Shown here in pieces: positions 1-9,276 of a stretch of DNA of 64,000 bases; within the stretch, counting starts at the first letter, position 1, and each line of letters opens with the position of its first letter. The notes beneath the pieces were generated by a model that did not search any database, had not been told where the DNA came from, and saw only the letters and a program-made list of their open reading frames with translations. Source of the stretch: Oscillospiraceae bacterium (GTDB taxonomy: Bacteria; Bacillota; Clostridia; Oscillospirales; Ruminococcaceae); contig JAQYLI010000017.1 in NCBI GenBank assembly GCA_028720105.1, positions 202,806 through 266,805 on the forward strand. Direction: 5' to 3'. The position numbers and the translations under genes are program-made.

Positions 1-24
1 CTTAAGCGAAATACCCAAGCGAGA

Positions 25-50
25 TCGCTGCGGGTCGTCACCCGCAAAAA
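25..50. repeat. Dispersed stem-loop repeat, copy A
   Basis: A 6-bp stem (GCGGGT/ACCCGC) with a 4-nt loop, preceded by TCGCTG and followed by an A-run. Nearly the same 26 bases recur at 47761-47786 (24 of 26 identical by eye). Both copies are intergenic, so this is probably a REP-like repeat; its function is unknown. Confidence 0.5.
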
Positions 51-78
51 AGGACGGCTCAAAACGAACCGTCCTTTT
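47..78 (-). terminator. Intrinsic terminator after rplA
   Basis: AAAAGGACGG pairs with CCGTCCTTTT around a short loop. On the minus strand it is followed by a T-run. It lies just past the rplA stop and probably separates rpmG-secE-nusG-rplK-rplA from whatever follows (rplJL in most Firmicutes, outside this window). Confidence 0.8.
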
Positions 79-98
79 GAATTTATCAGTATCTGTTA

Positions 99-794
99 TC
101 AAACACCGTACTTTGTAGTGGAAACGGGGATACCAACGCCCATTGTGGAAGCAACTGTGCAGGACTTGATGTAAGTACCCTTTGCAGCAGCGGGCTTAGC
201 CTTAACGATAGCCTCGAGAAGAGTCTCAAAGTTCTCGCCCAGCTTCTCAGCGCCGAAGGAAACCTTTCCGATGGGGCAGTGAATGATGTTGGTCTTGTCG
301 AGACGATACTCGATCTTACCTGCTTTAGCCTCAGTTACAGCCTTGGCAACGTCGGGAGCAACAGTACCTGCCTTGGGGTTAGGCATAAGTCCGCGGGGAC
401 CGAGGACCTTACCGAGACGGCCTACGAGACCCATCATATCGGGAGACGCAATTACAACATCGAAATCCATCCAGTTTTCCTTGAGGATCTTGTCAACGAG
501 ATCCTGAGCGCCAACATACTCAGCGCCTGCTGCCTTGGCAGCCTCCATCTTGTCTTCCTTGCAGAATACGCAAACGCGAACGTTCTTACCTGTACCGTTG
601 GGAAGAACAACTGCGCCTCTAACCTGCTGGTCAGCGTGACGGGAGTCAACGCCGAGACGAACGTGAACCTCTACAGTCTCGTCAAACTTAGCCTTGGCAG
701 TCTTGCAGGCAAGCTCGAGAGCTTCTGTTGTTTCGTAAAGCTTGGTGCTATCAACAAGCTTTGCGCTTTCGATATATTTCTTACCGTGTTTCAT
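99..794 (-). CDS. rplA: 50S ribosomal protein L1
   Basis: Ribosomal protein L1, 231 aa, the usual length. It binds 23S rRNA at the L1 stalk and in many bacteria represses its own operon. The sequence shows the family block [17 protein letters not shown] and the start [15 protein letters not shown]. The ATG follows AGGAGG at a normal distance. It is the last gene of a leftward run rpmG-secE-nusG-rplK-rplA and sits 93 bp after rplK. A strong hairpin follows the stop. The identification is secure from sequence and synteny. Confidence 0.97.
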   Translation of the reverse strand: MKHGKKYIESAKLVDSTKLYETTEALELACKTAKAKFDETVEVHVRLGVDSRHADQQVRGAVVLPNGTGKNVRVCVFCKEDKMEAAKAAGAEYVGAQDLVDKILKENWMDFDVVIASPDMMGLVGRLGKVLGPRGLMPNPKAGTVAPDVAKAVTEAKAGKIEYRLDKTNIIHCPIGKVSFGAEKLGENFETLLEAIVKAKPAAAKGTYIKSCTVASTMGVGIPVSTTKYGV

Positions 795-887
795 ATTATT
801 ATCCTCCTAATAGTGGTAATTACTCCCTGCATAATTCATATGGGGAGCTGCGGAAGCTTTAGATCCTCCCACTTATGCGTAATTCGA

Positions 888-1313
888 TCAGTCAACGACC
901 TCTACGCCCATAGAACGAGCTGTACCTGCAATCATACTCATAGCGGACTCAACGCTGGAAGCGTTAAGGTCGGGCATCTTAGTCTCAGCGATCTTTCTGA
1001 TCTGCTCCTTGGTGATCTTGCCTACCTTGGTCTTGTTGGGAACGCCCGAACCGCTCTGCAGGTTGATAGCCTTCTTGATAAGAACGGCTGCAGGGGGGGT
1101 CTTAGTGATGAATGTGAAGGAACGGTCTGCATAAACTGTGATAACAACAGGAATGATAAGACCGATATCGTTCTTAGTTCTCTCGTTGAATTCCTTGGTG
1201 AATGCCATAATATTTACACCGTGCTGACCGAGTGCAGGGCCAACAGGGGGAGCAGGAGTAGCCTTACCTGCTGCGATCTGAAGCTTAATTAAGCCAACAA
1301 CTTTCTGTGCCAT
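888..1313 (-). CDS. rplK: 50S ribosomal protein L11
   Basis: Ribosomal protein L11, 141 aa, part of the GTPase-associated centre of the 50S subunit. Visible family features are the N-terminal [18 protein letters not shown] and the proline-rich [18 protein letters not shown] segment. The open frame extends five codons further upstream, but the start is set at MAQKVV because GGAGG lies correctly before that ATG and the length then matches the family. It sits between nusG and rplA, the conserved Firmicutes order. Confidence 0.97.
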   Translation of the reverse strand: MAQKVVGLIKLQIAAGKATPAPPVGPALGQHGVNIMAFTKEFNERTKNDIGLIIPVVITVYADRSFTFITKTPPAAVLIKKAINLQSGSGVPNKTKVGKITKEQIRKIAETKMPDLNASSVESAMSMIAGTARSMGVEVVD

Positions 1314-1377
1314 AATGCACACCTCCATAAATCGTGTTGCTGCATATCACAATGCAGAGAAATTTAGAAATTCGGGA

Positions 1378-1914
1378 TCAGTATTCGTCCGCCGCCTTGA
1401 CCTGGCTAATTTCCAGAGTAGCAAGGGTCTCGCGTCCGAACATAGATACGGAAACATCTGCAGTGCCGTCCTCGGTGTTTATGCCCTTCACCTCGCCGGC
1501 GAAGCCTTCCATAGGACCTGCGGTGATCTGAACTCTGTCTCCGATCTTGAAATCAGCTTCGGCTGCCTTAACGCCCCGCTCAACGCCCAGCGCAGCGACT
1601 TCCTTCTCTGTGAGAGGGACAGGCTCGCTTCCGGGGCCAACAAAGCCCGTAACGCCTCTTGTATTGCGGACAACGTACCAGCTGTCGTCGGTTAAGATCA
1701 TTTTCACCAGCACATAACCGGGGAAAACCTTTCGTTCAACTTCACGAAGGACGTCCTTGTCATTTTTTTCCATAGCCTTTTCGGTAGGGACCTTGACTTC
1801 CTGAATGAGATCGTGAAGCTTGCGGTTTTCAACAACCTTGAGGATCGTCTGAGCAACCTTGTTTTCATATCCGGAATAGGTGTGAATAACGTACCATCTT
1901 GCTGCTTCTGACAT
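1378..1914 (-). CDS. nusG: Transcription termination/antitermination protein NusG
   Basis: NusG, 178 aa. It binds RNA polymerase beta' clamp helices and modulates pausing and termination. The N-terminal NGN domain starts with ARWYVIHTYSGYENKVAQTI and contains the FPGYVLVKM motif. The C-terminal KOW domain has the GDRVQITAGPMEGFAGEV signature. The ATG is preceded by GGAGG. It lies between secE and rplK as in most bacteria. Confidence 0.97.
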   Translation of the reverse strand: MSEAARWYVIHTYSGYENKVAQTILKVVENRKLHDLIQEVKVPTEKAMEKNDKDVLREVERKVFPGYVLVKMILTDDSWYVVRNTRGVTGFVGPGSEPVPLTEKEVAALGVERGVKAAEADFKIGDRVQITAGPMEGFAGEVKGINTEDGTADVSVSMFGRETLATLEISQVKAADEY

Positions 1915-1982
1915 ATGATCTGCCTCCGTTTATATTTTTGGTGAAAACCTTTAGAAATGACTTGGGAATATATCCTTTTGTC

Positions 1983-2240
1983 TCAGCCTGCCATTGAAAG
2001 AAGACCTCTCAGAAGATATGCAAATGCAGTATCGAGTCCCCATATAGCAACGCCGCTTACGACCATAGCCGCAAGAACTGCTCCTGTGTTGTTGATGACG
2101 GTCTTTTTGGACGGCCATACAACCTTTTTGAACTCGCTTTTAAGATCCTTGAAGTACTTCACAACTCTGTTGGGCTTTTTAGCCTGAGCTTTCTTGGCAG
2201 TCTTGTTTTCTGCTTTTGATGCGGATTTTTTATCTGCCAT
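1983..2240 (-). CDS. secE: Preprotein translocase subunit SecE
   Basis: SecE, 85 aa, the short single-membrane-span form typical of Gram-positive bacteria, a core part of the SecYEG channel. A lysine/alanine-rich N-terminus is followed by the conserved amphipathic stretch FKDLKSEFKKVVWPSKK and one membrane helix. GGAGG precedes the ATG. It is located between rpmG and nusG, which settles the identity of this otherwise poorly conserved protein. Confidence 0.95.
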   Translation of the reverse strand: MADKKSASKAENKTAKKAQAKKPNRVVKYFKDLKSEFKKVVWPSKKTVINNTGAVLAAMVVSGVAIWGLDTAFAYLLRGLLSMAG

Positions 2241-2255
2241 AGCTGTTCCTCCGCC

Positions 2256-2405
2256 TTACTTGGTCTCTCTGTGGAGAGTGTGCTTCCTGCAGAACTTGCA
2301 GTATTTGTTCATCTCAAGTCTGTCGGGATCGTTCTTCTTGTTCTTCTTAGTGTTGTAGTTGCGCTGTTTGCACTCTGTGCAAGCCAATGTTACCTTTACT
2401 CTCAT
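2256..2405 (-). CDS. rpmG: 50S ribosomal protein L33
   Basis: A 49-codon gene beginning [17 protein letters not shown] and ending TLHRETK. This is ribosomal protein L33 in its zinc-binding (C+) form: two CxxC pairs at C9/C12 and C36/C39. AGGAGG lies just before the ATG. It is the first gene of the rpmG-secE-nusG-rplK-rplA run and ends 15 bp before secE. Confidence 0.95.
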   Translation of the reverse strand: MRVKVTLACTECKQRNYNTKKNKKNDPDRLEMNKYCKFCRKHTLHRETK

Positions 2406-2595
2406 ATCGGCACCTCCTGTTAATGCTGCTTTGCAGCGTTCGTTGTTTAGGTAATTGTCATATGACCGTTACCATTGCCTCCCTCTCCGGCAAATGAGAT
2501 AAGCTTTAAAAAGGCCTGTCCGAGCCGCCCGGGGCTTAATACGCACTTTTCCGAAAAAAGCGCAAAAAAATAAACCCCAATCAAGAGGTAATAAT

Positions 2596-2624
2596 ATAAT
2601 ACCACATTCATACCCATTTGTCAA
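2596..2624 (-). promoter_or_regulatory. Promoter of rpmG-secE-nusG-rplKA
   Basis: Minus strand TTGACA, 17-bp spacer, TATTAT, with an extended TGG just before the -10. It leaves a leader of about 185 nt before rpmG, which contains a small GCTGC/GCAGC hairpin (2424-2436). The gap 2406-2886 holds this promoter, the leader and the divergent promoter at 2760; I see no gene in it. Confidence 0.85.
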
Positions 2625-2759
2625 GTCCTTTTTTAACATTTTTTACGTCTTATTTTCGTCTTAATTGTAAAGTTGTCAGACCCGGATACAATTTGCCATT
2701 GTAAACGGTTACCCATTTTGTGGAAAATGCAGATTTGAACAGCACTGTTTCGACAAAGG

Positions 2760-2789
2760 TTGACAAACAAGCCTTTCCTGTGATATCAT
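2760..2789 (+). promoter_or_regulatory. Promoter of the EAL-domain gene
   Basis: TTGACA, 18-bp spacer, TATCAT, about 90 nt upstream of the start codon at 2887. It is divergent from the ribosomal-protein promoter. Confidence 0.6.
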
Positions 2790-2886
2790 AATAGTAATAG
2801 CAACAAGTTAAAAGTTATCATTTTATTGTATACCATAGTATTTTGACATGCAATAGCTCCCGCACATCGAAGAGGACGGTGAAAAA

Positions 2887-4818
2887 ATGAACTCAATAAA
2901 CTATGTTACCGAGTATGAATATGCCTCGGCAGCGCTTCTTCTCGTGCTGATGGCACTGTACGCCGCAAGAAAAAAATTTCATACGGAAACCAACGGTCTT
3001 TTTGCCGCCTTGCTTGTCTGCACCCTCATTTCCTCTGTTATGCATATTTGCACCACAAAAATGCTGGGACACGCTTCGGATTATCCTCTCTGGCTCAATT
3101 ATACCGTGAACATAGCCTATCTGCTGGCTTATGTATCAATATCCGTAATTTATCTTGTCTATGTTTCGGTCATAACAAAACGCCGCAATGAACGCAAAGC
3201 TGACAGAATGATCGCAAGGACCTGTCTCATTGTAAACTCCGTCCTGCTGCTCACCACCCCCGCCACAAAGCTCATCATTTATTTCGACAGCGATATGAAC
3301 TATCTGCACGGACCGCTGTTCAACATTCTTCCGGGAATTGCCATTTTCATTCTGCTGTACACTCTCATACGGCTTGTCCAATCCAGAAAGCAGCTTAAAA
3401 CCATTCAGAGCATTTCAATTCTGACATTCACCATACTAAGCACCATTGCCACTCTGATACAGCTTGCATATCCGCAGCAGATAATGGGCAACTACGTTAT
3501 CGCCCTTTCACTTCTGATGTTCTATATTTCTCTTGAAAACCCTTCGGAATATGTGGACAGCCTTACGAACTGTTCCAATGCAGAAGCTTTTTTCATAACA
3601 GCCGAGTCGTTTATCGAAAGGAAGAGAAACTTCTCCGCAGCTGCATTCTGTCCTCAGGGACTGAATTATTTCACCGAGCTTTTAGGTCTGAGAGAAAGCG
3701 GACGGATATGTGCCATCGTTGCGGACAAGCTGAAAAAGCGGCTGAAAAAGAGCGAGCTTTTTTATCTGGGAAACTGGGAATTTGTTATCATATCCGAAAA
3801 CGCGGAAGCCTCCGAGCTTGCCGCAGTCATTCAGGATTTTTTTAAAGACCCCATAAGTATGAACGGCATAGAAGCTTCCGTAACACCTTATATATGCACC
3901 CTTACATATCCGGGCTTCGTTAACGGCGCAAAGGATATCCGTGACGCTATCGACTACACGCTGAAATCAATGAAGGGCGGCAAGGAGACCCTGATGGAAA
4001 TGACCTCCGGATCCCTTGAAGCAAAGCAAAGAGAGCTAAAGGTTCTTGCCGCCATCAAGCAGGCAATAAAGGACGACTCCTTCCAGATGTATTATCAGCC
4101 CCTTTACGATATCAAAACAGGCTCTTTTTCCAGCGCAGAAGCCCTTATCCGAATGATAGACAAAGAGCTGGGCTTTGTAAGCCCCGAGGAATTTATCCCC
4201 CTGGCGGAAGCAAACGGACTTATCCCCGAAATAGGCGAGCTTTCATTCAGGTCGGTATGCCGTTTTCTGAAGAGCGGAAAAGCTCAGAAATACGGCATAA
4301 AATACATAGAAGTTAATCTTTCCGTTCTCCAGTGCGCCCAGGAAAAGCTTGGTTCTCAGCTTATCGGCATTATGGAGGAATACGGTATCCCTCCCGAGCA
4401 GATAAACTTTGAGATAACCGAGACCGCTGGCCTTGCAAACTACGATACACTTCTGAGCAATATGAACAGGCTTATTTCCCGCGGCGTTTCCTTTTCAATG
4501 GACGACTACGGAACAGGCTTTTCTACGGCAAATTACCTTATCACCCTGCCCACAGATATCGTAAAGATCGACAAAAGCATTCTCTGGCCCGCTATGGAAA
4601 ACAATGAGGCGTTCATCGTCCTCCGTCACACCGTGGAAATGCTCCGTTCGCTTAAAAAGAAAATCGTGGTTGAAGGCGTGGAAACAGCAGAAATGGTCAA
4701 GCTTCTTTCCGAAATCGGCTGCGATTTTCTCCAGGGGTATTATTACTCCAAGCCAATTCCTCCCGACGCATTTATAATGTTCCTTTCACAGAAAGCCTCC
4801 ACTGTACAAACGGTTTGA
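2887..4818 (+). CDS. Membrane EAL-domain protein, putative c-di-GMP phosphodiesterase
   Basis: 643 aa. Residues 1-215 form seven or eight hydrophobic segments. A middle region (about 225-375) resembles a GGDEF domain, but the signature position reads GNWEF, so it is probably not a diguanylate cyclase. The C-terminal third is an EAL domain with AEALIRM (E-A-L), EVNLSV, FEITETAG, DDYGTGFS, KIDKSI and EGVETAEM. These are the metal- and substrate-binding motifs of active phosphodiesterases, so c-di-GMP hydrolysis to pGpG is likely. The start is supported by AGAGGA 9-10 nt upstream. It is monocistronic with its own promoter and a terminator at 4837. Confidence 0.9.
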   Translation: MNSINYVTEYEYASAALLLVLMALYAARKKFHTETNGLFAALLVCTLISSVMHICTTKMLGHASDYPLWLNYTVNIAYLLAYVSISVIYLVYVSVITKRRNERKADRMIARTCLIVNSVLLLTTPATKLIIYFDSDMNYLHGPLFNILPGIAIFILLYTLIRLVQSRKQLKTIQSISILTFTILSTIATLIQLAYPQQIMGNYVIALSLLMFYISLENPSEYVDSLTNCSNAEAFFITAESFIERKRNFSAAAFCPQGLNYFTELLGLRESGRICAIVADKLKKRLKKSELFYLGNWEFVIISENAEASELAAVIQDFFKDPISMNGIEASVTPYICTLTYPGFVNGAKDIRDAIDYTLKSMKGGKETLMEMTSGSLEAKQRELKVLAAIKQAIKDDSFQMYYQPLYDIKTGSFSSAEALIRMIDKELGFVSPEEFIPLAEANGLIPEIGELSFRSVCRFLKSGKAQKYGIKYIEVNLSVLQCAQEKLGSQLIGIMEEYGIPPEQINFEITETAGLANYDTLLSNMNRLISRGVSFSMDDYGTGFSTANYLITLPTDIVKIDKSILWPAMENNEAFIVLRHTVEMLRSLKKKIVVEGVETAEMVKLLSEIGCDFLQGYYYSKPIPPDAFIMFLSQKASTVQTV

Positions 4819-4836
4819 TAACTGTACTTATACAGC

Positions 4837-4871
4837 GCGCCCTCCCCCGAATAGCCATCGGTGGAGGGCGC
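4837..4871. terminator. Bidirectional terminator
   Basis: GCGCCCTCC pairs with GGAGGGCGC around a 17-nt loop. It is shared by the converging EAL gene (plus) and CE2-like gene (minus). Confidence 0.7.
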
Positions 4872-4887
4872 TTTGTTATGTTTTATA

Positions 4888-6036
4888 TTACCAGCCCATT
4901 GTTTCCTTTATATGTGCGGTAAGCTTGTCTGCTGCCTTGGAGTGGGTAGCCTCGGTTGGGTGCCAGTCCGCAGCGTAGCCGTCGTCGGGGCTTTGCACGT
5001 CAAAGGGCATTGCACATACCTTTGCGTCTCCCGTTTCCTCTGTGTAGTTCTGCACCGCCTGTTCAACATAGGGATAAAGTCCGTTGCCCATAATGCCCAA
5101 AGTGCATATTATCTGAGCGTCGGGATTATGAGAGCGTATATTCTTTAGAAATTCCACATACGAATCGGTGTAATCCTTTACCCTGTCTTCCATATTTTTG
5201 GTGTAGGACTCGTCGTTGGTGCCGAGATTTACCACGATAACATCGGGTGTATAGCCTGTGAAATCCCAGCTTTCGGAAGCTGCTTTTTTACCGTTAAAAG
5301 TGCCGTAGGAGAAGCCCAGCTTATCATAATACTTGGGAAGCTGCTGGTTTGCCACCTTTTTCTTGCCGTCGGAATAGCCCGAAATAATTCCGTAGCCGCT
5401 GATGGAAACCATACTGTAGTCTGCGTTCAGCGCCTCTGCGGTCTTGTAAGCATAGGTCTTTGTCACGTCCTCGGTCTTGGTGGAGAAGTGATGGGACTTG
5501 TCCTCGTCGTCAACGCCGTAGCCGCAGGTAATGGAATCTCCCACAAATTCGATGAAATGCTCCTTTTTCTCTGCGGGCTTTATGTCTCCGCCCTCTGTTG
5601 TAATGGACTTAACTGCGCAGGTGGACATTGCGGTCTCGGACAGCTTCACTATCCTTATATCACAGTCTGACGGAGTATCGCTTTCAAAAACGGTGTAAGT
5701 CTCCTCGGCGTGGTCTATCATATCATCCACAACTCTTTCACCGTTTACATAAACCGCAATTCTCGCCTGATTATCCGCATTATCGGGCTTCTCGGCATTG
5801 TCGTCTCCTGCAATAACTATCTCAGCCCTTGTGCCGTTAAAGGTAAACTCGGCTCCCGAGCCCGAAAATGCGAGCCAGAGCATATCATCTGTAAACATTG
5901 TTCTTCCCAGCGGCTTCACGTTTTCGTAAGAGGGCACATAGGTCTTTACCGGGTCCGCCTTTTCCCCTCCGCAGGCGGTCATTCCTACGGTCATTGCTCC
6001 TGCGCAGACAAGAGCGATAAGCTTATCAATATTCAT
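4888..6036 (-). CDS. CE2-like SGNH esterase lipoprotein
   Basis: 382 aa. The start is set at MNIDKL because GAGAGGAAG precedes that ATG; an upstream Met in frame has no such site. A lipoprotein signal ends in MTAC, so the mature protein is probably anchored outside the membrane. A beta-rich N-terminal part (about 30-155) is followed by an SGNH hydrolase domain with FVGDSITCGYG (nucleophile Ser), NLGTNDESY and DWHPTEATH (Asp and His). This two-part build is that of carbohydrate esterase family 2, which removes acetyl groups from xylan or glucomannan; the substrate here is inferred. It stands alone between two terminators. Confidence 0.85.
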   Translation of the reverse strand: MNIDKLIALVCAGAMTVGMTACGGEKADPVKTYVPSYENVKPLGRTMFTDDMLWLAFSGSGAEFTFNGTRAEIVIAGDDNAEKPDNADNQARIAVYVNGERVVDDMIDHAEETYTVFESDTPSDCDIRIVKLSETAMSTCAVKSITTEGGDIKPAEKKEHFIEFVGDSITCGYGVDDEDKSHHFSTKTEDVTKTYAYKTAEALNADYSMVSISGYGIISGYSDGKKKVANQQLPKYYDKLGFSYGTFNGKKAASESWDFTGYTPDVIVVNLGTNDESYTKNMEDRVKDYTDSYVEFLKNIRSHNPDAQIICTLGIMGNGLYPYVEQAVQNYTEETGDAKVCAMPFDVQSPDDGYAADWHPTEATHSKAADKLTAHIKETMGW

Positions 6037-6128
6037 ATTAAACTTCCTCTCGGTATTATTTCCTATATTGTAGCATTTTTGGAAATAAGTGTCAAGCATC
6101 CGAATAATTTTGTATAGATTTGATAATA

Positions 6129-6171
6129 AAAAACCGACCGTCCAAGTCGCAACCTTGAGCGGTCGGTTTCT
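6129..6171 (-). terminator. Terminator of the MBOAT-DHHW-PHP operon
   Basis: Perfect 10-bp stem AAACCGACCG/CGGTCGGTTT with A- and T-rich flanks, located after the stop of the PHP gene. Confidence 0.8.
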
Positions 6172-6206
6172 AACATCAAGTTATGTCAAGCGGGATCTTT
6201 CTATCC

Positions 6207-7001
6207 TCACAGCCTTAAAAGCTCCGCCTTTCTTCCCCGATAAACCGCATAATACTTAAAACCGCAGTCTTTGAGCATTTCCCCTGCCCTTTCAAAGCAG
6301 ATGCCCAAGGTATCGGGAGAATGAGCGTCCGAGCCAAGAGTAACAAGCTCGCCCCCAAGCTCTCTGTATCTGAGAAATACCTCTTTGCAGGGGTTAGTTT
6401 CAAGCATACCTCTCGCAAGTGCGCCTGTGTTGCACTCAAGAGCCTTGCCCTCTTGGGTAAGCAGCTTCAGAATGGGGTCAATATACTCCGCAAATTCCAT
6501 ATAGGAATACTTGAGTCCCCGTTTCTGCCCATAGCGGACAATGTAGTCAAGGTGTCCCAGAGCGTCAAAGCATTTTATTTTCTTTATCCTTTTCAGAGTT
6601 GCTTCAAAAAACCGCTCATATGCATTTCCCCCGTGAGTGTCGAAATACTCGTCATAATAGGGGTCAAGCCCGTCCACGAAATGCACCGAGCCGATTATAT
6701 AGTCAAAAGGATAGCTTTTGGACAACTCTTCCAGATATCCGGAAATATGGCTCTGCAAGCCCATTTCCACGCCTGTGCATATATCCAGTCTGTCCCTGTA
6801 TTCCTCTCTGAGCCTTGACATCTCCTCGAAATATTTCGGAAAATCAAGGTTAAAATCAATGTCCGAAACCACGTCATAATCGTGATGATCGGTAATGCAT
6901 ATCCGCTTCATTCCGAGAGAAATTGCCTTTTCTATCTGCTCCCTCGGGGGAGTATCACTGTCCCCCGAGAAGCTTGTGTGAAGGTGGCAGTCAGCGTACA
7001 T
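6207..7001 (-). CDS. PHP-domain phosphatase, HisJ/histidinol-phosphatase-like
   Basis: About 264 aa. It has the full set of PHP metal-binding motifs: CHLHTSFSGD, ITDHHDYD, GVEMGLQ, GSVHFVDG, LGHLDYIVRYG and GSDAHSPD. Family precedent is histidinol phosphatase (HisJ/HisK). No his gene is nearby, so another phosphate monoester is possible. I put the start at MYADCHLHT, where GGGGTGA is well spaced; a Met two codons upstream (7007) is the alternative. It is the last gene of the MBOAT operon, starting almost at the stop of the DHHW gene, so translational coupling is likely. The neighbours suggest a role in surface-polymer metabolism, but that is inference. Confidence 0.8.
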   Translation of the reverse strand: MYADCHLHTSFSGDSDTPPREQIEKAISLGMKRICITDHHDYDVVSDIDFNLDFPKYFEEMSRLREEYRDRLDICTGVEMGLQSHISGYLEELSKSYPFDYIIGSVHFVDGLDPYYDEYFDTHGGNAYERFFEATLKRIKKIKCFDALGHLDYIVRYGQKRGLKYSYMEFAEYIDPILKLLTQEGKALECNTGALARGMLETNPCKEVFLRYRELGGELVTLGSDAHSPDTLGICFERAGEMLKDCGFKYYAVYRGRKAELLRL

Positions 7002-7008
7002 CGGCATT

Positions 7009-8700
7009 TCACCCCGCTTCCCCGGTATTGTCCGAATTTACGGGCGTTTCGCTGCTCTGAACGGGAGCAGCTGTTTCCGCAGGAGCATTATCCGAAGTAT
7101 CCCCCTCGGGTGCGGCAGTTACGGGAGCTGTTGTCTCAGAGGTGGCATAATAGGGCTGAACAGCCGCAATCTTTTCATCGTCAAGAGTGCCGTAGGGATT
7201 GGTGAAAAGCTTCTCAATGCCGTCAATGAGAGAGCTTGTGTTTGCGGCAAAGGCATTGTTTATGAATATAACGTCTGTGATACCCTTTTCTTTCATATAC
7301 TCAACTGCATTTCTGCCAAAATAGCGGATATCAATAACATATATCTCGTCAAAGCTGTCCACAAGATAGGGTACAAAGGCGTTTCCGTAGGACTCCTTGA
7401 AAACGCAGACCTTTCTGCCTGTGTTGTTCTCGGTGATTATCTGAGTGTGGATAGCGTCGGAGCCGATAAACACGCCGTATGCATAGCCGGGGCTTACGTT
7501 GTCATAGAAAAGGGTACCCTGACCCTTGGGCTTTAAGGTGTCATAATCATAATAATAGGTCTTGTATTCGGATTTTGGCTTGTAGTAGGTGAAAAGCTCG
7601 GGGCTGTTTTTAAGAATGGGGTCGTTGGTATAGCCGTAAAGAGAGCCTACATATCCGTCAATTTCCCGTACCTCGTAATCCTTGTCAATGTCCTTGGGAG
7701 TCTCGCCCATTGCCTTCACAAGTGCGGCATAGGCATAGTATGCACCCCTGTGAGACCAGTGGTGGTCAGTCCTAAGATAGATATATTCATCGGTGTGAGC
7801 GGCAATTTCCGAATAAGCATCAATGGGGATAACATCAGCAGTGTAGCTGTTATAAATATGCTCAATGGCGTCCTTTTCGGAGGAGCTGTACTTCTGAAAT
7901 TTCTTTGGAAGATAGAACTCAACAGAGGTGGGAACAACGATGTTATACACATTCACATCTTCGCCCATAGCCTCCTTGTAGCGGCTGATAAGCTCCGCAT
8001 AGCGTGTGCCCATCTTCTTGTTGCCGCCGAAGAGCATAACGCCCGCATTGTCGCCGTACATTTTAACTCCGTCAACAACAATGCCGTTGTTGGCAAAATC
8101 GGCGATATTCTCCACTTCCTCCTCTTCCTCCGTCTCTGTTTCTGAAACGGCGGTCTCGGGTACGGTTGTCTCGGAAACGGCAGCTGTCACATCACCCACG
8201 GGAGCTGTTTCATCGGGCAATGCTTCGGAAACGGCAGGCTGTATTTCGGTAACAGCAGCAGTTTCCTCACCGATAAGGTTGCCCTCATCATCTGCTACAA
8301 CGCTTACATTGCCGTAGAATTTGGGTGCGCTGATGCCCTTGATACTGTCAAACTTTGCGTTTAATTCCACGATTTTCTCACGGAAAGGAACAGTGTCGGA
8401 AAAATAAGCGGTGAACTGAGACGCAAAGCTGCCGTCAAGATAGCTTTCTACAGTAAGCTCGGGCTTTTTTTCCAGCTCACGCTTCTCCGACTCGGAAAAA
8501 TCGGGGCGCTTGAGGAACACAAGGCAAAGTCCCGTAAAAAACAGCACCGCAAGAAACAGAACTATGCTCACTCTTTCAAACACGGCGTGACGTGACTTAT
8601 ATACCTTTTCCGCCTCGATAAGCCGTTTCTTTCTTGTAACGGGCTGAGGCTTATATGTTTTTTTGCCCTTCTGAACGGGCTTGTTATTAGGTTCTTTCAT
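7009..8700 (-). CDS. DHHW-family (AlgX/AlgJ-like) acyltransferase partner
   Basis: 563 aa membrane-anchored extracellular protein. A basic cytoplasmic N-terminus is followed by one membrane span (about 43-65). The outer domain carries the signature LRTDHHWSHRGAYY. Family knowledge: DHHW/AlgX-type proteins work beside MBOAT acyltransferases and place acetyl groups on polysaccharides outside the cell. A low-complexity stretch rich in Thr, Glu, Val and Ala (about 150-195) and a similar Thr/Ala-rich C-terminal tail look like linkers. Its ATG overlaps the stop of the isochorismatase-like gene by 4 nt (ATGA). It is transcribed with an MBOAT gene two cistrons upstream. Confidence 0.85.
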   Translation of the reverse strand: MKEPNNKPVQKGKKTYKPQPVTRKKRLIEAEKVYKSRHAVFERVSIVLFLAVLFFTGLCLVFLKRPDFSESEKRELEKKPELTVESYLDGSFASQFTAYFSDTVPFREKIVELNAKFDSIKGISAPKFYGNVSVVADDEGNLIGEETAAVTEIQPAVSEALPDETAPVGDVTAAVSETTVPETAVSETETEEEEEVENIADFANNGIVVDGVKMYGDNAGVMLFGGNKKMGTRYAELISRYKEAMGEDVNVYNIVVPTSVEFYLPKKFQKYSSSEKDAIEHIYNSYTADVIPIDAYSEIAAHTDEYIYLRTDHHWSHRGAYYAYAALVKAMGETPKDIDKDYEVREIDGYVGSLYGYTNDPILKNSPELFTYYKPKSEYKTYYYDYDTLKPKGQGTLFYDNVSPGYAYGVFIGSDAIHTQIITENNTGRKVCVFKESYGNAFVPYLVDSFDEIYVIDIRYFGRNAVEYMKEKGITDVIFINNAFAANTSSLIDGIEKLFTNPYGTLDDEKIAAVQPYYATSETTAPVTAAPEGDTSDNAPAETAAPVQSSETPVNSDNTGEAG

Positions 8701-9236
8701 TTATTACAGCCTTTCATATCCATAATACGAAGCGTTTCCTCCATAGAAATGCAGTCGGCATATCTTCCGCTCCACATAAACCTGTTATAGTATTTATAGC
8801 TTTCCTCGGCAGTCATAAATTCATTGTCAAAGGTGGAATTTGAATATTCGGGAACAATTATATGAAAACCGTGTTCAAAGCCGCATTTAACAGCGGCGTC
8901 AATGCAGTAATCCGTCTGGAGTCCCGCAATGATAAGCTCGGTCTCCTTTTTATCCTTGAGATATTCAAGCAGACCCGTATCTCTGAAGGGGCTGTTAACT
9001 GTCTTGTCGAATATTTTTTCACCCTTGACAGGCTTAAACTCGTCATATATCTCAAAGCCCTCATTTCCCTTTGAAAGCGGTTCGCTGGGACCGTCGTCGT
9101 GCCGAATATAGATGACCTCGATTCCGCATTTCCGCGCGGTATCAATAAGCAGCTTAACATTAGTCACAAACTTCTCAAAGCGGTATAAAGACTCGTTTGT
9201 TATTGCCTTCTGCGCGTCAACTATAAGCAGAGTCAA
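8697..9236 (-). CDS. Isochorismatase-like cysteine hydrolase
   Basis: 179 aa, with a TTG start. The frame could be extended upstream to 9320, but that would overlap the MBOAT gene by 44 nt; AAAGGAAG sits 7 nt before the TTG at 9234-9236. The catalytic triad of the family is visible: Asp in LLIVDAQKAI, Lys in IFDKTVNSPF, Cys in TDYCIDAAV. Relatives include isochorismatases, nicotinamidases and other amidases. The substrate cannot be read from sequence. It lies between MBOAT and DHHW and overlaps the DHHW start by 4 nt, so it is cotranslated with the acyltransferase pair, an unusual position. Confidence 0.85.
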   Translation of the reverse strand: MTLLIVDAQKAITNESLYRFEKFVTNVKLLIDTARKCGIEVIYIRHDDGPSEPLSKGNEGFEIYDEFKPVKGEKIFDKTVNSPFRDTGLLEYLKDKKETELIIAGLQTDYCIDAAVKCGFEHGFHIIVPEYSNSTFDNEFMTAEESYKYYNRFMWSGRYADCISMEETLRIMDMKGCNK

Positions 9237-9276
9237 TGATATCTTCCTTTCTGTTAATGAGTAAAAACGAAAGTTA

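Noticed and set aside
279..1292. 337-codon plus-strand frame across rplA and rplK
   Set aside because: It lies antisense to two certain ribosomal protein genes and has no start signal or recognisable domain.
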